A stretch of DNA of 39,430 bases from Porticoccaceae bacterium (GTDB taxonomy: Bacteria; Pseudomonadota; Gammaproteobacteria; Pseudomonadales; Porticoccaceae). Below are positions 26,301 through 34,892 of the stretch, piece by piece; within the stretch, counting starts at the first letter, position 1; every line of letters starts with the position of its first letter. The position numbers were made by a program, and so were the translations under genes. The notes under the pieces are model-generated. The model was given only the letters and a program-made list of their open reading frames with translations, was not told the origin of the DNA and ran no database searches. The stretch covers positions 1 through 39,430 of the forward strand of contig JAPKCN010000002.1 in the NCBI GenBank assembly GCA_028822945.1. Direction: 5' to 3'.

Positions 26301-27278
26301 TCAGGTGCGCAGGCGGCGCTCATTACTGGGCGGTTTACCGTACACATCGCTGTAACACTTACTGAAATGCGGTGCCGTCGAGAAACCACAGCTTATCGCT
26401 ACATCGATCAACGAGATCGACGTCTGTAACAACAGCAAGCGCGCGCGCGAAAGGCGCAACTCTAAATAGTATCGCGAGGGTGTTCGATGCAGATAACGAT
26501 TAAACAAGCGCTCCAACTGGCGCCTTGAAATGCCCACACAATCGGCTACTTCATCGAGGCTCAATGGCTCCTCTATATTCGCCTCCATGAACACTACTGC
26601 CTCTACTAAACGCGGCTGACTGGCGCCGATAAGGTACTTTAATGGCGCCCGCTGCGGATCCTGCTCAGTGCGCACTCGGTCGCAAGTGAATTGCTCCGAA
26701 ATTTCTTGAACCAACTCGTGGCCATGAATACTGGCGACTAGATTGAGCATCAAATCAATCGAACTAATACCGCCAGAACAGGTGTAGCGGTCGCGGTCGA
26801 TCACAAACAGACTCGAGGTGATGTTTAACTTGGGAAACTGTTCGCGCATACTGGCGATATTCTCCCAGTGAATGGTACTCCGATAGCCGTCCAGTAACCC
26901 AGCAGTCGCCAGCACATAACTGCCGGTGCACATAGCGCCCAGCGGAACCTTCTTTTTAGCAAACGCTCGCAATGCTTCGATAATCGGTTTGTCGCAATAA
27001 TTCTTTACATTGTAACCGCCGCAAACCACCAGAATATTCATTTCGCCAGCCGACTGCAAACTGCCATTCAGCACAATTTCAACCCCCGAACTAGAGGTCA
27101 CTGGCGTGCCATCAAAACTGAATACAGTAAAGCGATAGAGTTCTTTACCGCTTATGCGGTTGGCCATCCGCAGCACCGATACCGCATTCGAAAAAGTGCT
27201 GAGGGTGTATTCGGGCATCAATAAAAAACCAATATGCAGAGTCACATCGGCTTCGGTTGCATAGACTGTGTCGCTCAT
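26301..27278 (-). CDS. GlxA family transcriptional regulator (GbdR-like architecture)
   Basis: 325 residues from the ATG at 27278, beginning MSDTVYATEADVTLHIGFLL; a TTG seven codons upstream is less likely. The DJ-1/PfpI-like half shows VVCGGYNVKNY and the elbow GAMCTGSYVLATAGLLDG; the linker has RYTCSGGISSIDLML. The AraC half has two HTH motifs (LSLDEVADCVGISRRQLERLF; LIDVAISCGFSTAPHFSKCY). The architecture and the segment CGGISSxDLML are as in GbdR-type regulators of glycine betaine and dimethylglycine catabolism. It follows the corrinoid operon on the same strand after 160 bases, so it may regulate that operon. It is a divergent paralogue of the regulator at 23744. Confidence 0.9.
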   Translation of the reverse strand: MSDTVYATEADVTLHIGFLLMPEYTLSTFSNAVSVLRMANRISGKELYRFTVFSFDGTPVTSSSGVEIVLNGSLQSAGEMNILVVCGGYNVKNYCDKPIIEALRAFAKKKVPLGAMCTGSYVLATAGLLDGYRSTIHWENIASMREQFPKLNITSSLFVIDRDRYTCSGGISSIDLMLNLVASIHGHELVQEISEQFTCDRVRTEQDPQRAPLKYLIGASQPRLVEAVVFMEANIEEPLSLDEVADCVGISRRQLERLFNRYLHRTPSRYYLELRLSRARLLLLQTSISLIDVAISCGFSTAPHFSKCYSDVYGKPPSNERRLRT

Positions 27279-27438
27279 ACCTAAAGCGTCCTCTATCAAT
27301 TACTTTTTATTTTTATAGTAGTTGCAGGCCGAGACAGTGCCTGATTATCACTTTAAGCTGTTTCCGATTATATGCATATAACTCAACTTTAAAGTAGCTA
27401 TTTTGAAATTAAATACAGGTTTTTTTGTGCATCGCGAA

Positions 27439-29445
27439 TTAGTGCCGTCGACGGCGCTTGCGTCCACCACTGAGCCCGGCAGGGTCGACTCTCGGTTGCG
27501 GTTTGGCGATCTGTGAGAAAAGCTTCGGGAAGGCGTCGCGCTTATTTGGAAACGCCATGGCATCGACAAAGTAATCTTGAAACTTGGGTTCCATAGCGGT
27601 TTCAATTTTTTCAATATTTTTAACCAGATCTTCAATCTCCGCGCGCGAGCCGCGATTGAGTAGCGCAATTCGTGCGCCTGTGCCTGCGGCATTACCAGCC
27701 GACGAAACCTGATCGAGCGTACAATCTGGAATCAAACCGAGCACCATGGCATGTTGCACATCGATATGACTGCCAAAGGCACCGGCGAGGCGAATACGCT
27801 CGATGTGTTGTGTGCCAATATGATCCATCAAAAGTTTGATGCCAGCGTAGAGGGCCGCCTTAGCCAGTTGAATCTGGCGGATATCATTTTGCGTGACGAA
27901 CACCTCAGCGCCACCATCCAGCGGACTGTACAATAAGTAGGACCAAGTGCGACCGCTCTCGACAATGCGCGCTGTGCGATTTCGCAATTCACCGTCGACG
28001 ATGCCATCCTCGGTCACGATACCGGCGAGATACATCTCAGCGACCACTTCGATAATCCCCGAACCACAGATACCGGTCACCCGGTGCTTATCGATGGATG
28101 CTGCAAACCCCGGTTGGTCTGACCACAAATCCGACCCTATGACCCTAAAACGCGGTTCGAGAGTTTCTGAGTCAATACGCACGCGCTCGATAGCGCCGGC
28201 AGCAGCGCGTTGCCCAGAGCTGACTTGAGCCCCCTCAAATGCCGGCCCAGTGGGGCTCGAACAGGCCAGCAATCGCTGCCGATTACCGAGAACAATCTCG
28301 GCGTTAGTACCAACATCTACCAGGAGCGTCATCTTGTCTTGCAATTGCGGTTCCTCAGACAGAATCATGCCAGCAGTATCCGCGCCTACGTGCCCAGCGA
28401 TACACGGCAAAATATATAGTCGTCCACCGCCATTGATTACCAGTTCCAGTTCACTCGCGGGCATCTCCACAGCAGCATCTGTGGTCAGAGCGAAAGGCGC
28501 ACCACCGAGTTCAACCGGACTGATACCAAGCAATATATGATGCATGATTGGATTGGCCACCAGCGCTATTTCAAGAATATCCTCGATCGTGCAGCCAACC
28601 TGCCCGGCGACCTCTAAAAAAAGCTTGTTTAGGGCGTGGCGAATGACCTGTGTCATCTCCTCGGCGCCCTCTGGATGCATCATCACATACGACACGCGAC
28701 TCATTAAATCCTCACCAAAGCGAATTTGTGGATTCATCACACTGGCACTGCCGAGAACCTGACCACTGGTTAGATCGCACAGATGAACGGCGATCGTGGT
28801 CGAGCCAACATCCACTGCAACGCCATAGGCACACTCGTGCAGGCCCGGCCACAGAGCTACGATAGTCTGATTGTCGTAGACTGCCGCAGTAATACCTCGC
28901 TGTCCTTCGCTCAAAAGCGGCTGCAGAGTCTTGAGTAAGCGGTTGTCACAGGTCAGCTCGGGCAATTGCCAGTCGCTAGCCAGCGCCTCTAAGAGGCGCT
29001 GTAGATCGCCTTTTGGGACATGCATATCGGCATCTTCGACCTGCACGTAGTAAAGTCGCGTCGCTGGATCGAGAGCAATATCGCGATACTCCGCCTCCTT
29101 GCGCACGATCTGCCGATGCACCTGACTCTCTGGTGGTACATCGATCACTACATCTTTTAACAGCAAGGTGTGACAACTCAGACGCCGCCCACCTACAAGC
29201 GGCGTCTTGCGCGTGCCGTATTTTATCTCGGTGGCGCAAAATGCCGAAAGCGAACTACTCGCCGACGCGATTTGATGTTTTACAAAAGTGCCCTCGGCAC
29301 AGATAATTTGGCAGCGCCCACAAAGGCCGCGGCCGCCGCATACCGAGTCGATATCTACGCCGAGAACCCGCGCCGCATGCAGCAAAGGGGTATTCACAGG
29401 AAAGCTACCACGCCGCCCAGACGGGGTAAAAACGACTTTGACCAT
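27439..29445 (-). CDS. Corrinoid activation/regeneration protein (ASKHA DUF4445 with N-terminal [2Fe-2S] domain), RamA/AcsV-like
   Basis: 668 residues from the ATG at 29445, 16 bases after the preceding stop; a GTG at 29484 would overlap that gene. The N-terminal plant-type ferredoxin has C36-X5-C42-X2-C45 and C91 (DSVCGGRGLCGRCQI; RLSCHTL). A linker follows, then a long ATPase domain of the actin/hexokinase superfamily: GVAVDVGSTTIAVHL, LVDVGTNAEIVLG, SSPTGPAFEGAQ, GICGSGIIEVVAE, RLAGAFGSHID. Such proteins reduce inactive cob(II)alamin to cob(I)alamin using ATP, keeping the corrinoid protein active. The last gene of a seven-gene operon. The C-terminus is highly basic (GGRKRRRRH), unusual for the family core. 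Confidence 0.92.
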   Translation of the reverse strand: MVKVVFTPSGRRGSFPVNTPLLHAARVLGVDIDSVCGGRGLCGRCQIICAEGTFVKHQIASASSSLSAFCATEIKYGTRKTPLVGGRRLSCHTLLLKDVVIDVPPESQVHRQIVRKEAEYRDIALDPATRLYYVQVEDADMHVPKGDLQRLLEALASDWQLPELTCDNRLLKTLQPLLSEGQRGITAAVYDNQTIVALWPGLHECAYGVAVDVGSTTIAVHLCDLTSGQVLGSASVMNPQIRFGEDLMSRVSYVMMHPEGAEEMTQVIRHALNKLFLEVAGQVGCTIEDILEIALVANPIMHHILLGISPVELGGAPFALTTDAAVEMPASELELVINGGGRLYILPCIAGHVGADTAGMILSEEPQLQDKMTLLVDVGTNAEIVLGNRQRLLACSSPTGPAFEGAQVSSGQRAAAGAIERVRIDSETLEPRFRVIGSDLWSDQPGFAASIDKHRVTGICGSGIIEVVAEMYLAGIVTEDGIVDGELRNRTARIVESGRTWSYLLYSPLDGGAEVFVTQNDIRQIQLAKAALYAGIKLLMDHIGTQHIERIRLAGAFGSHIDVQHAMVLGLIPDCTLDQVSSAGNAAGTGARIALLNRGSRAEIEDLVKNIEKIETAMEPKFQDYFVDAMAFPNKRDAFPKLFSQIAKPQPRVDPAGLSGGRKRRRRH

Positions 29446-29461
29446 GTTCGCCAAGAGCGCG

Positions 29462-30355
29462 CTAACCCCGGCGTCTGCGCCCACCGCGAGCGCGTCCTTC
29501 GCCCTCGGCTACGGCCTCGCGGTAAGCCTTAATCCAGCGGCTACAATTCGGATCATTACCCATCATCACATCGCCACCGCGGACCGCTGCCATCACCTCA
29601 GGATGCAACGGGCTAGTAATCGCTGAGGTCATACCAGCACCCATCGCCATGGTTAAAAAGGCACTATTGATACCGTTGCGGTTGGGCAACCCAAAGCTGA
29701 CATTAGACGCACCACAGGTGGTGTTAACTTTTAATTCCTCGCGCAATCGCCGCACTACGTGCATCACCTGTAAGCCGGCTGTATTTATCGCACCGATCGG
29801 CATGACCAGCGGATCGACGACCACATCGCTGTAGTGAATACCATAGTCGGCAGCTCGTTCGATAATCTTTTTGGCCACCGCAAACCGCTCATCCGGATCC
29901 TCTGAGATACCGGTTTCATCGTTCGAGATCGCCACTACCGCGGCGCCATACTTTGCCACCAGCGGCAATACCCGCTCTAACACCTCGTCTTCGCCCGTCA
30001 CCGAGTTGACCAGAGCCTTGCCCTGGTAAACAGCTAAACCGGCCTCAAGCGCATCGATAATCGACGAGTCGATACTCAGTGGCACATCGGTCACCGCCTG
30101 CACCAACTGAATTGCCTCGGCCAGAATGCGCGGCTCATCCGCGAGCGGAATACCGGCGTTGACATCGAGCATCTGAGCGCCTGCAGCTACCTGTGCAAGA
30201 GCATCGGATTCGACTCGACTGTAGTCTCCGGCTTTCATTTCTGCGGCAAGGATCTTGCGGCCCGTTGGGTTAATACGCTCACCAATTACCACAAAGGGTT
30301 GATCGAAGCCTATTTTAACGTCGCGGCTGGCTGAACTAATGGTGGTGGTGGTCAT
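29462..30355 (-). CDS. Methyltetrahydrofolate:corrinoid methyltransferase, pterin-binding domain (MtgA-like)
   Basis: 297 residues; GGAG lies 5 bases before the ATG. A single pterin-binding TIM barrel like that of MetH and AcsE: VVIGERINPTGRK (24-34), MLDVNAGIP, LSIDSSIIDALEAGL, LVNSVTGED, and NTTCGASNVSFGLPNR. This domain moves methyl groups between THF and a corrinoid protein. In the betaine pathway the direction would be from methyl-corrinoid to THF. It is the size of single-domain MtgA and AcsE, not of MetH. Eleven bases separate it from the metF-like gene upstream. The C-terminus ends in an Arg/Gly tail (GRARGGRRRRG), which recurs in operon neighbours. Confidence 0.9.
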   Translation of the reverse strand: MTTTTISSASRDVKIGFDQPFVVIGERINPTGRKILAAEMKAGDYSRVESDALAQVAAGAQMLDVNAGIPLADEPRILAEAIQLVQAVTDVPLSIDSSIIDALEAGLAVYQGKALVNSVTGEDEVLERVLPLVAKYGAAVVAISNDETGISEDPDERFAVAKKIIERAADYGIHYSDVVVDPLVMPIGAINTAGLQVMHVVRRLREELKVNTTCGASNVSFGLPNRNGINSAFLTMAMGAGMTSAITSPLHPEVMAAVRGGDVMMGNDPNCSRWIKAYREAVAEGEGRARGGRRRRG

Positions 30356-30366
30356 GCTAACTCCTA

Positions 30367-31356
30367 CTATTTTAAATAATTCGGGCCTTGAAAAGACCGA
30401 TTCGAAGGCTTATTCAAGGTACTTGGTCCAATGCTAAAACCGCGCGCGGCAAGTTCGAAATGACCATCCTGAACTTGATACATCCAAGCTGCTGACTTTT
30501 TCAAGCCACCCAGAGGATAGAGATGGCAACGATCGATCAGGCACTCCGGATCAGCGTGCATCCCGGCCAACAGATCACAGATTAATTGACTAGGTTCAGA
30601 CGACGGCGCATTCACGTGTCGGCCCAAGAAACTGTCCTTTAGAGTCAACCGCAACATATCCGTTGGATTGCGCGTTAAATAGCGCATCGAGGGACCCACA
30701 CCGCAATGCTGCGCGTGCTTTATCAGTGTTTTGATCGTCGCTAACCCAGGGATCCCCACATGCACTGGCAGTCGATTACCCTGACCGCGAACCTTTCTCT
30801 CCCAGTCGAGCACCGGTTGGGCCTCAAAGACAAACTGAGTCGCCAGGTACAAACTCATATCAGTATCACACGCATAGTCATTCTTTTGCCGAATCGCCAG
30901 CGCACAGGCGTCCTCTGGAACATCTGGACTGCCCTCAGGATGACCAGCTAAGCCTAGCCGAGTAAAGCCATACTTTTCAAATAAGCCGGTGCGCAGGACC
31001 TCGATCGAGGCACTAAAGTCCCCCATCGGTTGGTCGACGCCGCCACCGATCAACAACCCCTCAGTGACGCCGGTCTCACCTTGCAGTGACGCCAGATTTT
31101 CTTCCAGAACAGCCGCCGAGGCGATCGAGCGCGCAGCGAAGTGCGGTACCGGATGATATCCCTCGGCCTGTAATCGCCGCACCGTATTCATGGTATCGGC
31201 AAAGTCAGAACCCGGCAAAAACGTTACATAGATGGTGCATCCGCGACGAACGATTTGACTAAAATCAGTGATTTGCGCGGCAGCCCCTGGCGTGACCTCT
31301 AAACTGGTGGTCAGCATTAAGTCGATCAGCGCTTGTTTTTGTTGTTCTGTGCTCAT
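30367..31356 (-). CDS. Methylenetetrahydrofolate reductase-like protein (MetF superfamily)
   Basis: 329 residues from the ATG at 31356, with AGGG 9 bases upstream; an in-frame ATG eight codons earlier has no ribosome site. The MetF barrel is visible: SLEVTPGAA near the N-terminus (position of the catalytic Glu in SFEFFPP), PVPHFAARSI, LLIGGGVDQP, GLAGHPEGSPDVPED, LATQFVFEAQPVLDW and HVGIPGLATIKTLIKHA. Known MetF interconverts methylene-THF and methyl-THF with FAD. Given the methyl-THF producing enzyme next door, oxidation of methyl-THF is the likely physiological direction, with an unknown electron acceptor. It is divergent from biosynthetic MetF and lies in a catabolic operon. Confidence 0.85.
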   Translation of the reverse strand: MSTEQQKQALIDLMLTTSLEVTPGAAAQITDFSQIVRRGCTIYVTFLPGSDFADTMNTVRRLQAEGYHPVPHFAARSIASAAVLEENLASLQGETGVTEGLLIGGGVDQPMGDFSASIEVLRTGLFEKYGFTRLGLAGHPEGSPDVPEDACALAIRQKNDYACDTDMSLYLATQFVFEAQPVLDWERKVRGQGNRLPVHVGIPGLATIKTLIKHAQHCGVGPSMRYLTRNPTDMLRLTLKDSFLGRHVNAPSSEPSQLICDLLAGMHADPECLIDRCHLYPLGGLKKSAAWMYQVQDGHFELAARGFSIGPSTLNKPSNRSFQGPNYLK

Positions 31357-31433
31357 TAGCATCTGCCCTAGCTTTCCCATTTACAAGAATCTAACACTCC
31401 GAAAAATCTTTCTCAGAGCTTCAATCATCGCTG

Positions 31434-31736
31434 TTAGCCAACCTTTAAACCTTTGGCTTTAACCAATTTTTTGATGTCCTGATCGGAGTACTCTCGTTCG
31501 ATCTCAGCCGCTATTTGCTCGGCCAGGACCTGCGGGCTACCCTCTGCCTCAAGAGCGCTCGACTCGCGCCGCCAATCGGCCAGGTACTCGTCGCTACCAC
31601 CCTTTCCAGCGCGCATTGCAGCACGATCAATCGCCTCTTGGAAACGCTGACTGAGGATCGCCTTGCCGCGGTCGCGACCGCGCTTGACCAACACCTGCGC
31701 AGGAATATCGCGCCAGTAAACTAGAATTTTTTGCAT
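31434..31736 (-). CDS. Small 'virulence factor' family protein (PF13769-like), function unknown
   Basis: 100 residues: MQKILVYWRDIPAQVLVKRG, RQRFQEAIDRAAMRAGKGGSDEY-type centre, then an acidic helix (EAEGSPQVLAEQIAAEIEREY) and a basic end (IKKLVKAKGLKVG). This pattern matches the short conserved proteins annotated as virulence factor in many alpha- and gammaproteobacteria; the name has no experimental weight. The family commonly sits beside corrinoid methyltransferase and MetF-like genes, as here, so a role in corrinoid or folate one-carbon transfer is inferred. No signal peptide or membrane span. GGAG lies 11 bases before the ATG. Confidence 0.75.
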   Translation of the reverse strand: MQKILVYWRDIPAQVLVKRGRDRGKAILSQRFQEAIDRAAMRAGKGGSDEYLADWRRESSALEAEGSPQVLAEQIAAEIEREYSDQDIKKLVKAKGLKVG

Positions 31737-31762
31737 GCTTGCGGTAACTCCAAATGCTACGG

Positions 31763-32395
31763 CTACGAGTTCGCGAATTTTAAGACTTGCAATTCGAGGC
31801 CCGATTGTAAGTCACCATAACCACAGGGGCGGTGCTGAAAAGTCAGGTCTAACGAACCTGCGGCACTGCGAGCTTGCTCCAGCAGCAACTCGGTCGGCTG
31901 CTGTGACAAATAAACCACGCGCCTGTAGTGCCCAAAGTATTGATCACGAAGTTCAGGATAACGATCAAGTTTCAATCCTCGATAAACCAACCGGTCAAAA
32001 TGCTGCACTAAAAAGTCGGTCAGATAAAATGTGCCCAACTCTTCATCTGCAATTTGCTGAAAACGCTTTTCGCCAGCAAATACCGAATAGCAGTGGGCTC
32101 CGGGCAAGCGTTCAATATTTTCCTCGGCCAGCACTCGGTCGATCTCGCCAGCGCTGCCGCAGTCCGCATAAGCGACAAAAATGTGCAGGTAGTATTCTCG
32201 CTGCTGCGCAATCTTGGCGCGCAATTTACCGGCGATCAGGTGCGGACGATTATGTAATGCAGGGTCCAAGCACGTCAGATGCATATGACTCCAACCATTT
32301 AACTGTTGCAACCGCACAATTTCATGCGAAAGCGCTCCGCAGGCTATCACTAAAATCGGCGCCGCAGCGCAATCCAAAGCGCGAGCCGCGGTCAT
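31763..32395 (-). CDS. DUF1638 family protein
   Basis: 210 residues. The start PILVIACGALSHEI, then HMHLTCLDPALHNRPHLI, a segment FVAYADCGSAGEIDRVL, CYSVFAGEKRF and FYLTDFLVQHFDRLVYRGL are the DUF1638 pattern (PF07796). Conserved cysteines C19 (IACG), C41 (LTCLD) and C78 or so (ADCG) could bind metal or thiols. Members occur next to methylamine and betaine corrinoid methyltransferase genes in methanogens and bacteria; function is unknown. The start codon overlaps the stop of the corrinoid gene by one base (TGATG), so the two are translationally coupled. This supports a direct role with the corrinoid protein. Confidence 0.85.
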   Translation of the reverse strand: MTAARALDCAAAPILVIACGALSHEIVRLQQLNGWSHMHLTCLDPALHNRPHLIAGKLRAKIAQQREYYLHIFVAYADCGSAGEIDRVLAEENIERLPGAHCYSVFAGEKRFQQIADEELGTFYLTDFLVQHFDRLVYRGLKLDRYPELRDQYFGHYRRVVYLSQQPTELLLEQARSAAGSLDLTFQHRPCGYGDLQSGLELQVLKFANS

Positions 32396-33096
32396 CAGGC
32401 GATCATTTCCAGTTCGCGTCGCTCGCTGACCAGACGAATCGCCGTGGTTGCAGCATCTGCAGCATCGCGGCAGTAGGCATCGGCGCCTACCGCATCTCCA
32501 AATTCTTGGTTCAGCGGTGCGCCACCGACCATGACGATATACTTGTGCCTGAGTCCTTTGTCTTTCAGAGCATCGATGACTACCTTCATATATGGCATGG
32601 TGGTGGTTAGTAGTGCCGACATACCTAATATATCGGGTTTGTGGCGCTCGAGCGCGGCCACATATTCCTCGACAGCATTGTTGATACCAATGTCGTACAC
32701 CTCAAAACCGGCACCCTCCATCATCATCGCTACCAAATTTTTCCCGATGTCATGGATATCGCCCTTGACCGTACCAATGACCATGGTGCCTACGGGTTTA
32801 GCGCCAGTTTCTGCCAGTAGTGGTTTTAAAATAGCCATACCGCCCTTCATGGAGTTGGCGGCCAACAGTACTTCGGGCACGAATAGGATACCGTCGCGAA
32901 AATCTACGCCGACAACGGTCATACCATCGACCAATGCTTCACTGAGTACACGCTCTGCGCTCCAGCCACGATCGATCAGAATCTGCGTACCCTCAATAAC
33001 TTCTTCTTTTAAGCCATCGTACAAATCGTCGTGCATTTGCAATACCAGATCTTCGTTTGATAATTCAGCTAGTACGATATCGTCTTCATCTGACAT
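32395..33096 (-). CDS. Corrinoid protein (methyltransferase B12-binding subunit)
   Basis: 233 residues. An N-terminal helical cap (about 10-95: EEVIEGTQILIDRGWSAERV, DGMTVVGVDFRDGILFVPEV) is followed by a Rossmann B12 domain with the D-x-H-x-x-G motif GDIHDIGKN (D113, H115, G118). H115 is the expected lower cobalt ligand. Then MMMEGAGFEVYDIGINN and MVGGAPLNQEFGDAVGADAY. This is the MtbC/MttC/MtgC type that shuttles a methyl group from the MttB-family enzyme to the THF methyltransferase. It follows the mttB homologue after 38 bases and is coupled to DUF1638. The N-terminus is acidic (MSDEDDIVLAEL), complementary to the basic tails of its partners. Confidence 0.94.
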   Translation of the reverse strand: MSDEDDIVLAELSNEDLVLQMHDDLYDGLKEEVIEGTQILIDRGWSAERVLSEALVDGMTVVGVDFRDGILFVPEVLLAANSMKGGMAILKPLLAETGAKPVGTMVIGTVKGDIHDIGKNLVAMMMEGAGFEVYDIGINNAVEEYVAALERHKPDILGMSALLTTTMPYMKVVIDALKDKGLRHKYIVMVGGAPLNQEFGDAVGADAYCRDAADAATTAIRLVSERRELEMIA

Positions 33097-33134
33097 AAGA
33101 TTTATTCCTATAACAACTATCCAGTAAAAACACG

Positions 33135-34688
33135 CTAATAATCGCGATCTGCAAACGATCCCTTGCGACGTGCCATAAAGTCCAGTAAAGCCTCGTCAAT
33201 AGCCGGATCAAAGGCCGGCGCCCGATACTCATCGAGCATTTTTTTCCATAACCGATTGGCGCGTTGTGCTGTATCCAACGAGCCGTCCACCTGCCACTGC
33301 TCGTAACTGTTGTTGTCGGCGACCGTCGAGCGATAAAACGCAGTTTCAAAATTCTTTAGGGTGTGCGCCGAACCGAGATAATGTTTGCCCGGACCAACCT
33401 CGCGGACAGCATCCAACGCCTGACCATTTTCAGACATATCCATACCACCCAATAGCACAGCGATCATACTCGCCTGATCGCAATCCATAATAAATTTCTC
33501 GTAGCCCATCGCTAGACCACCCTCGAGCCAACCGGCGGTGTGCAGCATAAAGTTAACCCCCGCCAAAGCACTGGTTTGCAATGTGTTTGCAGCCTCGTAA
33601 GCGGCCTGTGCATCCGGCAACTTGGAGCCGCATAGACCGCCACCACTTCTGAATGGCACGCCTAGACGCCGAGCTAACGCGGCCGCTGCGTAGATCACCT
33701 GACTGGGTTCTGGCGTACCGAAAGTCGGCGCGCCAGTCGCCATCGATACGGCGGCCGCAAAGGTGCCAAAAATTACCGGCGCTCCAGGACGACAAAGCTG
33801 TGTAAAGGCTACGCCGGCCAGCGCTTCGGCAAGAATTTGGGTGACCGTGCCCGCGGTGGTCACCGGCGACATTGCGCCGGCGAGAATAAACGGCGAGATA
33901 ATAGTCGCCTGATTATTTCGCGCATACACTTTTAACGAGCCAAGCATGGTGGCGTCATAGGTCATCGGTGAATTAACATTGATCAGGCTGGTCAGGACAC
34001 AGTTTTGGTCAACAAACTCATCGCCAAATACCAGCTTGGCCATATCTACCGTGTCCTGGGCGCGCTCGTGGTGAGTCACCGAACCCATGAGCGGCTTATC
34101 ACTGTATTTAAAGTGACTATAGACCATGTCGAAGTGGCGCTTGTTAACCGGCAGATCGACCGGTTCGCAAATGGTGCCGCCAGAGTGATGCATTCCAGGT
34201 GCCATGTAGGCGAGTTTTATAAAGTTGTTGAAGTCGTCGATCGTCGCATAGCGTCGGCCCTTGTCGATATCGTGTACAAAGGGCGATCCATAGGCTGGCA
34301 CCAGCACCGTACGCTTGCCACCAATTATTACACTGCGCGCTGGGTTGCGGGCATGCTGCATGAACTCTTTTGGTGCCGTGGCCTGAATCAGTGAGCGGCA
34401 CAGTCCTTTCGGGAAGTGCACTCGCGTACCTTGCACGTCGGCGCCCGCTGCTTGCCACATCTCCAGCGCCTCTGGATCGTCGAGAAAATCGATACCGATC
34501 TCCTCGAGGAGTAAATCGGCATTTTCCTCAATGATTACCAGGCTCTCTTCGTCGAGGTAGTCGAAATAGGGAATCTTGCGTTCAATAAATGGCGCAGTCT
34601 CTACCACAGCACTGGCACGCGCAGCTCGCCGCCCCTCGCGACCACCACCCTCTCGCCCTGCTCTTCTCCGCCCGCTTGTTTCAATCAT
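33135..34688 (-). CDS. MttB superfamily (trimethylamine/glycine betaine) corrinoid methyltransferase, non-pyrrolysine
   Basis: 517 residues with no internal in-frame stop, so the amber/pyrrolysine codon of archaeal MttB is absent; the terminal stop is itself TAG. The MttB barrel is recognised from PYFDYLDEESLVIIEENADLLLEEIG, VLVPAYGSPFVHDIDKG, GTICEPVDLPVNKRH, SPFILAGAMSPVTTAGT, GTFAAAVSMATGAPTFGTPEP and HTAGWLEGGLAMGYEKFIMD. Non-Pyl members such as MtgB demethylate glycine betaine to dimethylglycine, others act on proline betaine or carnitine. Neighbouring dimethylglycine and sarcosine genes favour glycine betaine, but this is inference. Residues 2-27 form an Arg/Gly/Ala-rich extension (SGRRRAGREGGGREGRRAAR) before the fold. 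First gene of the corrinoid operon. Confidence 0.92.
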   Translation of the reverse strand: MIETSGRRRAGREGGGREGRRAARASAVVETAPFIERKIPYFDYLDEESLVIIEENADLLLEEIGIDFLDDPEALEMWQAAGADVQGTRVHFPKGLCRSLIQATAPKEFMQHARNPARSVIIGGKRTVLVPAYGSPFVHDIDKGRRYATIDDFNNFIKLAYMAPGMHHSGGTICEPVDLPVNKRHFDMVYSHFKYSDKPLMGSVTHHERAQDTVDMAKLVFGDEFVDQNCVLTSLINVNSPMTYDATMLGSLKVYARNNQATIISPFILAGAMSPVTTAGTVTQILAEALAGVAFTQLCRPGAPVIFGTFAAAVSMATGAPTFGTPEPSQVIYAAAALARRLGVPFRSGGGLCGSKLPDAQAAYEAANTLQTSALAGVNFMLHTAGWLEGGLAMGYEKFIMDCDQASMIAVLLGGMDMSENGQALDAVREVGPGKHYLGSAHTLKNFETAFYRSTVADNNSYEQWQVDGSLDTAQRANRLWKKMLDEYRAPAFDPAIDEALLDFMARRKGSFADRDY

Positions 34689-34840
34689 AATGGTGCATCC
34701 GTTTAATAGGTTGCGAAACTGTATTTAATCTGCCGACGTTTTATCAGCCAATTCCAGCGAATTTATGCGCCCAGCACGACCCGCTTACCCACGCCACAAC
34801 CAGCTGTCGTTTTCGCGAAGTTTATGCCTGTTTAAACCGA

Positions 34841-34860
34841 GTCGCATACGTTTGTGCGAC
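34841..34860. other. Inverted repeat between DMGDH-like gene and mttB homologue
   Basis: GTCGCA (34841-34846) and TGCGAC (34855-34860) around an 8-base loop, about 33 bases past the DMGDH-like stop in the transcription direction and about 150 before the mttB start. No T-tract follows. It may weaken read-through between the two units or be a regulator site. Confidence 0.3.
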
Positions 34861-34892
34861 ACGCCAATGTCCGTCCGCGACGCGCCCGGTAA

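Noticed and set aside
31735..32610. 291-codon plus-strand ORF opposite DUF1638
   Set aside because: It is antisense to two well-supported genes, DUF1638 and the corrinoid protein, and its translation matches no family pattern.
33135..34688. Pyrrolysine (in-frame UAG) in the MttB homologue
   Set aside because: The frame is open for 517 codons with no internal TAG. The terminal codon is TAG at the usual protein end, and another TAG follows five codons later, so read-through would add almost nothing.
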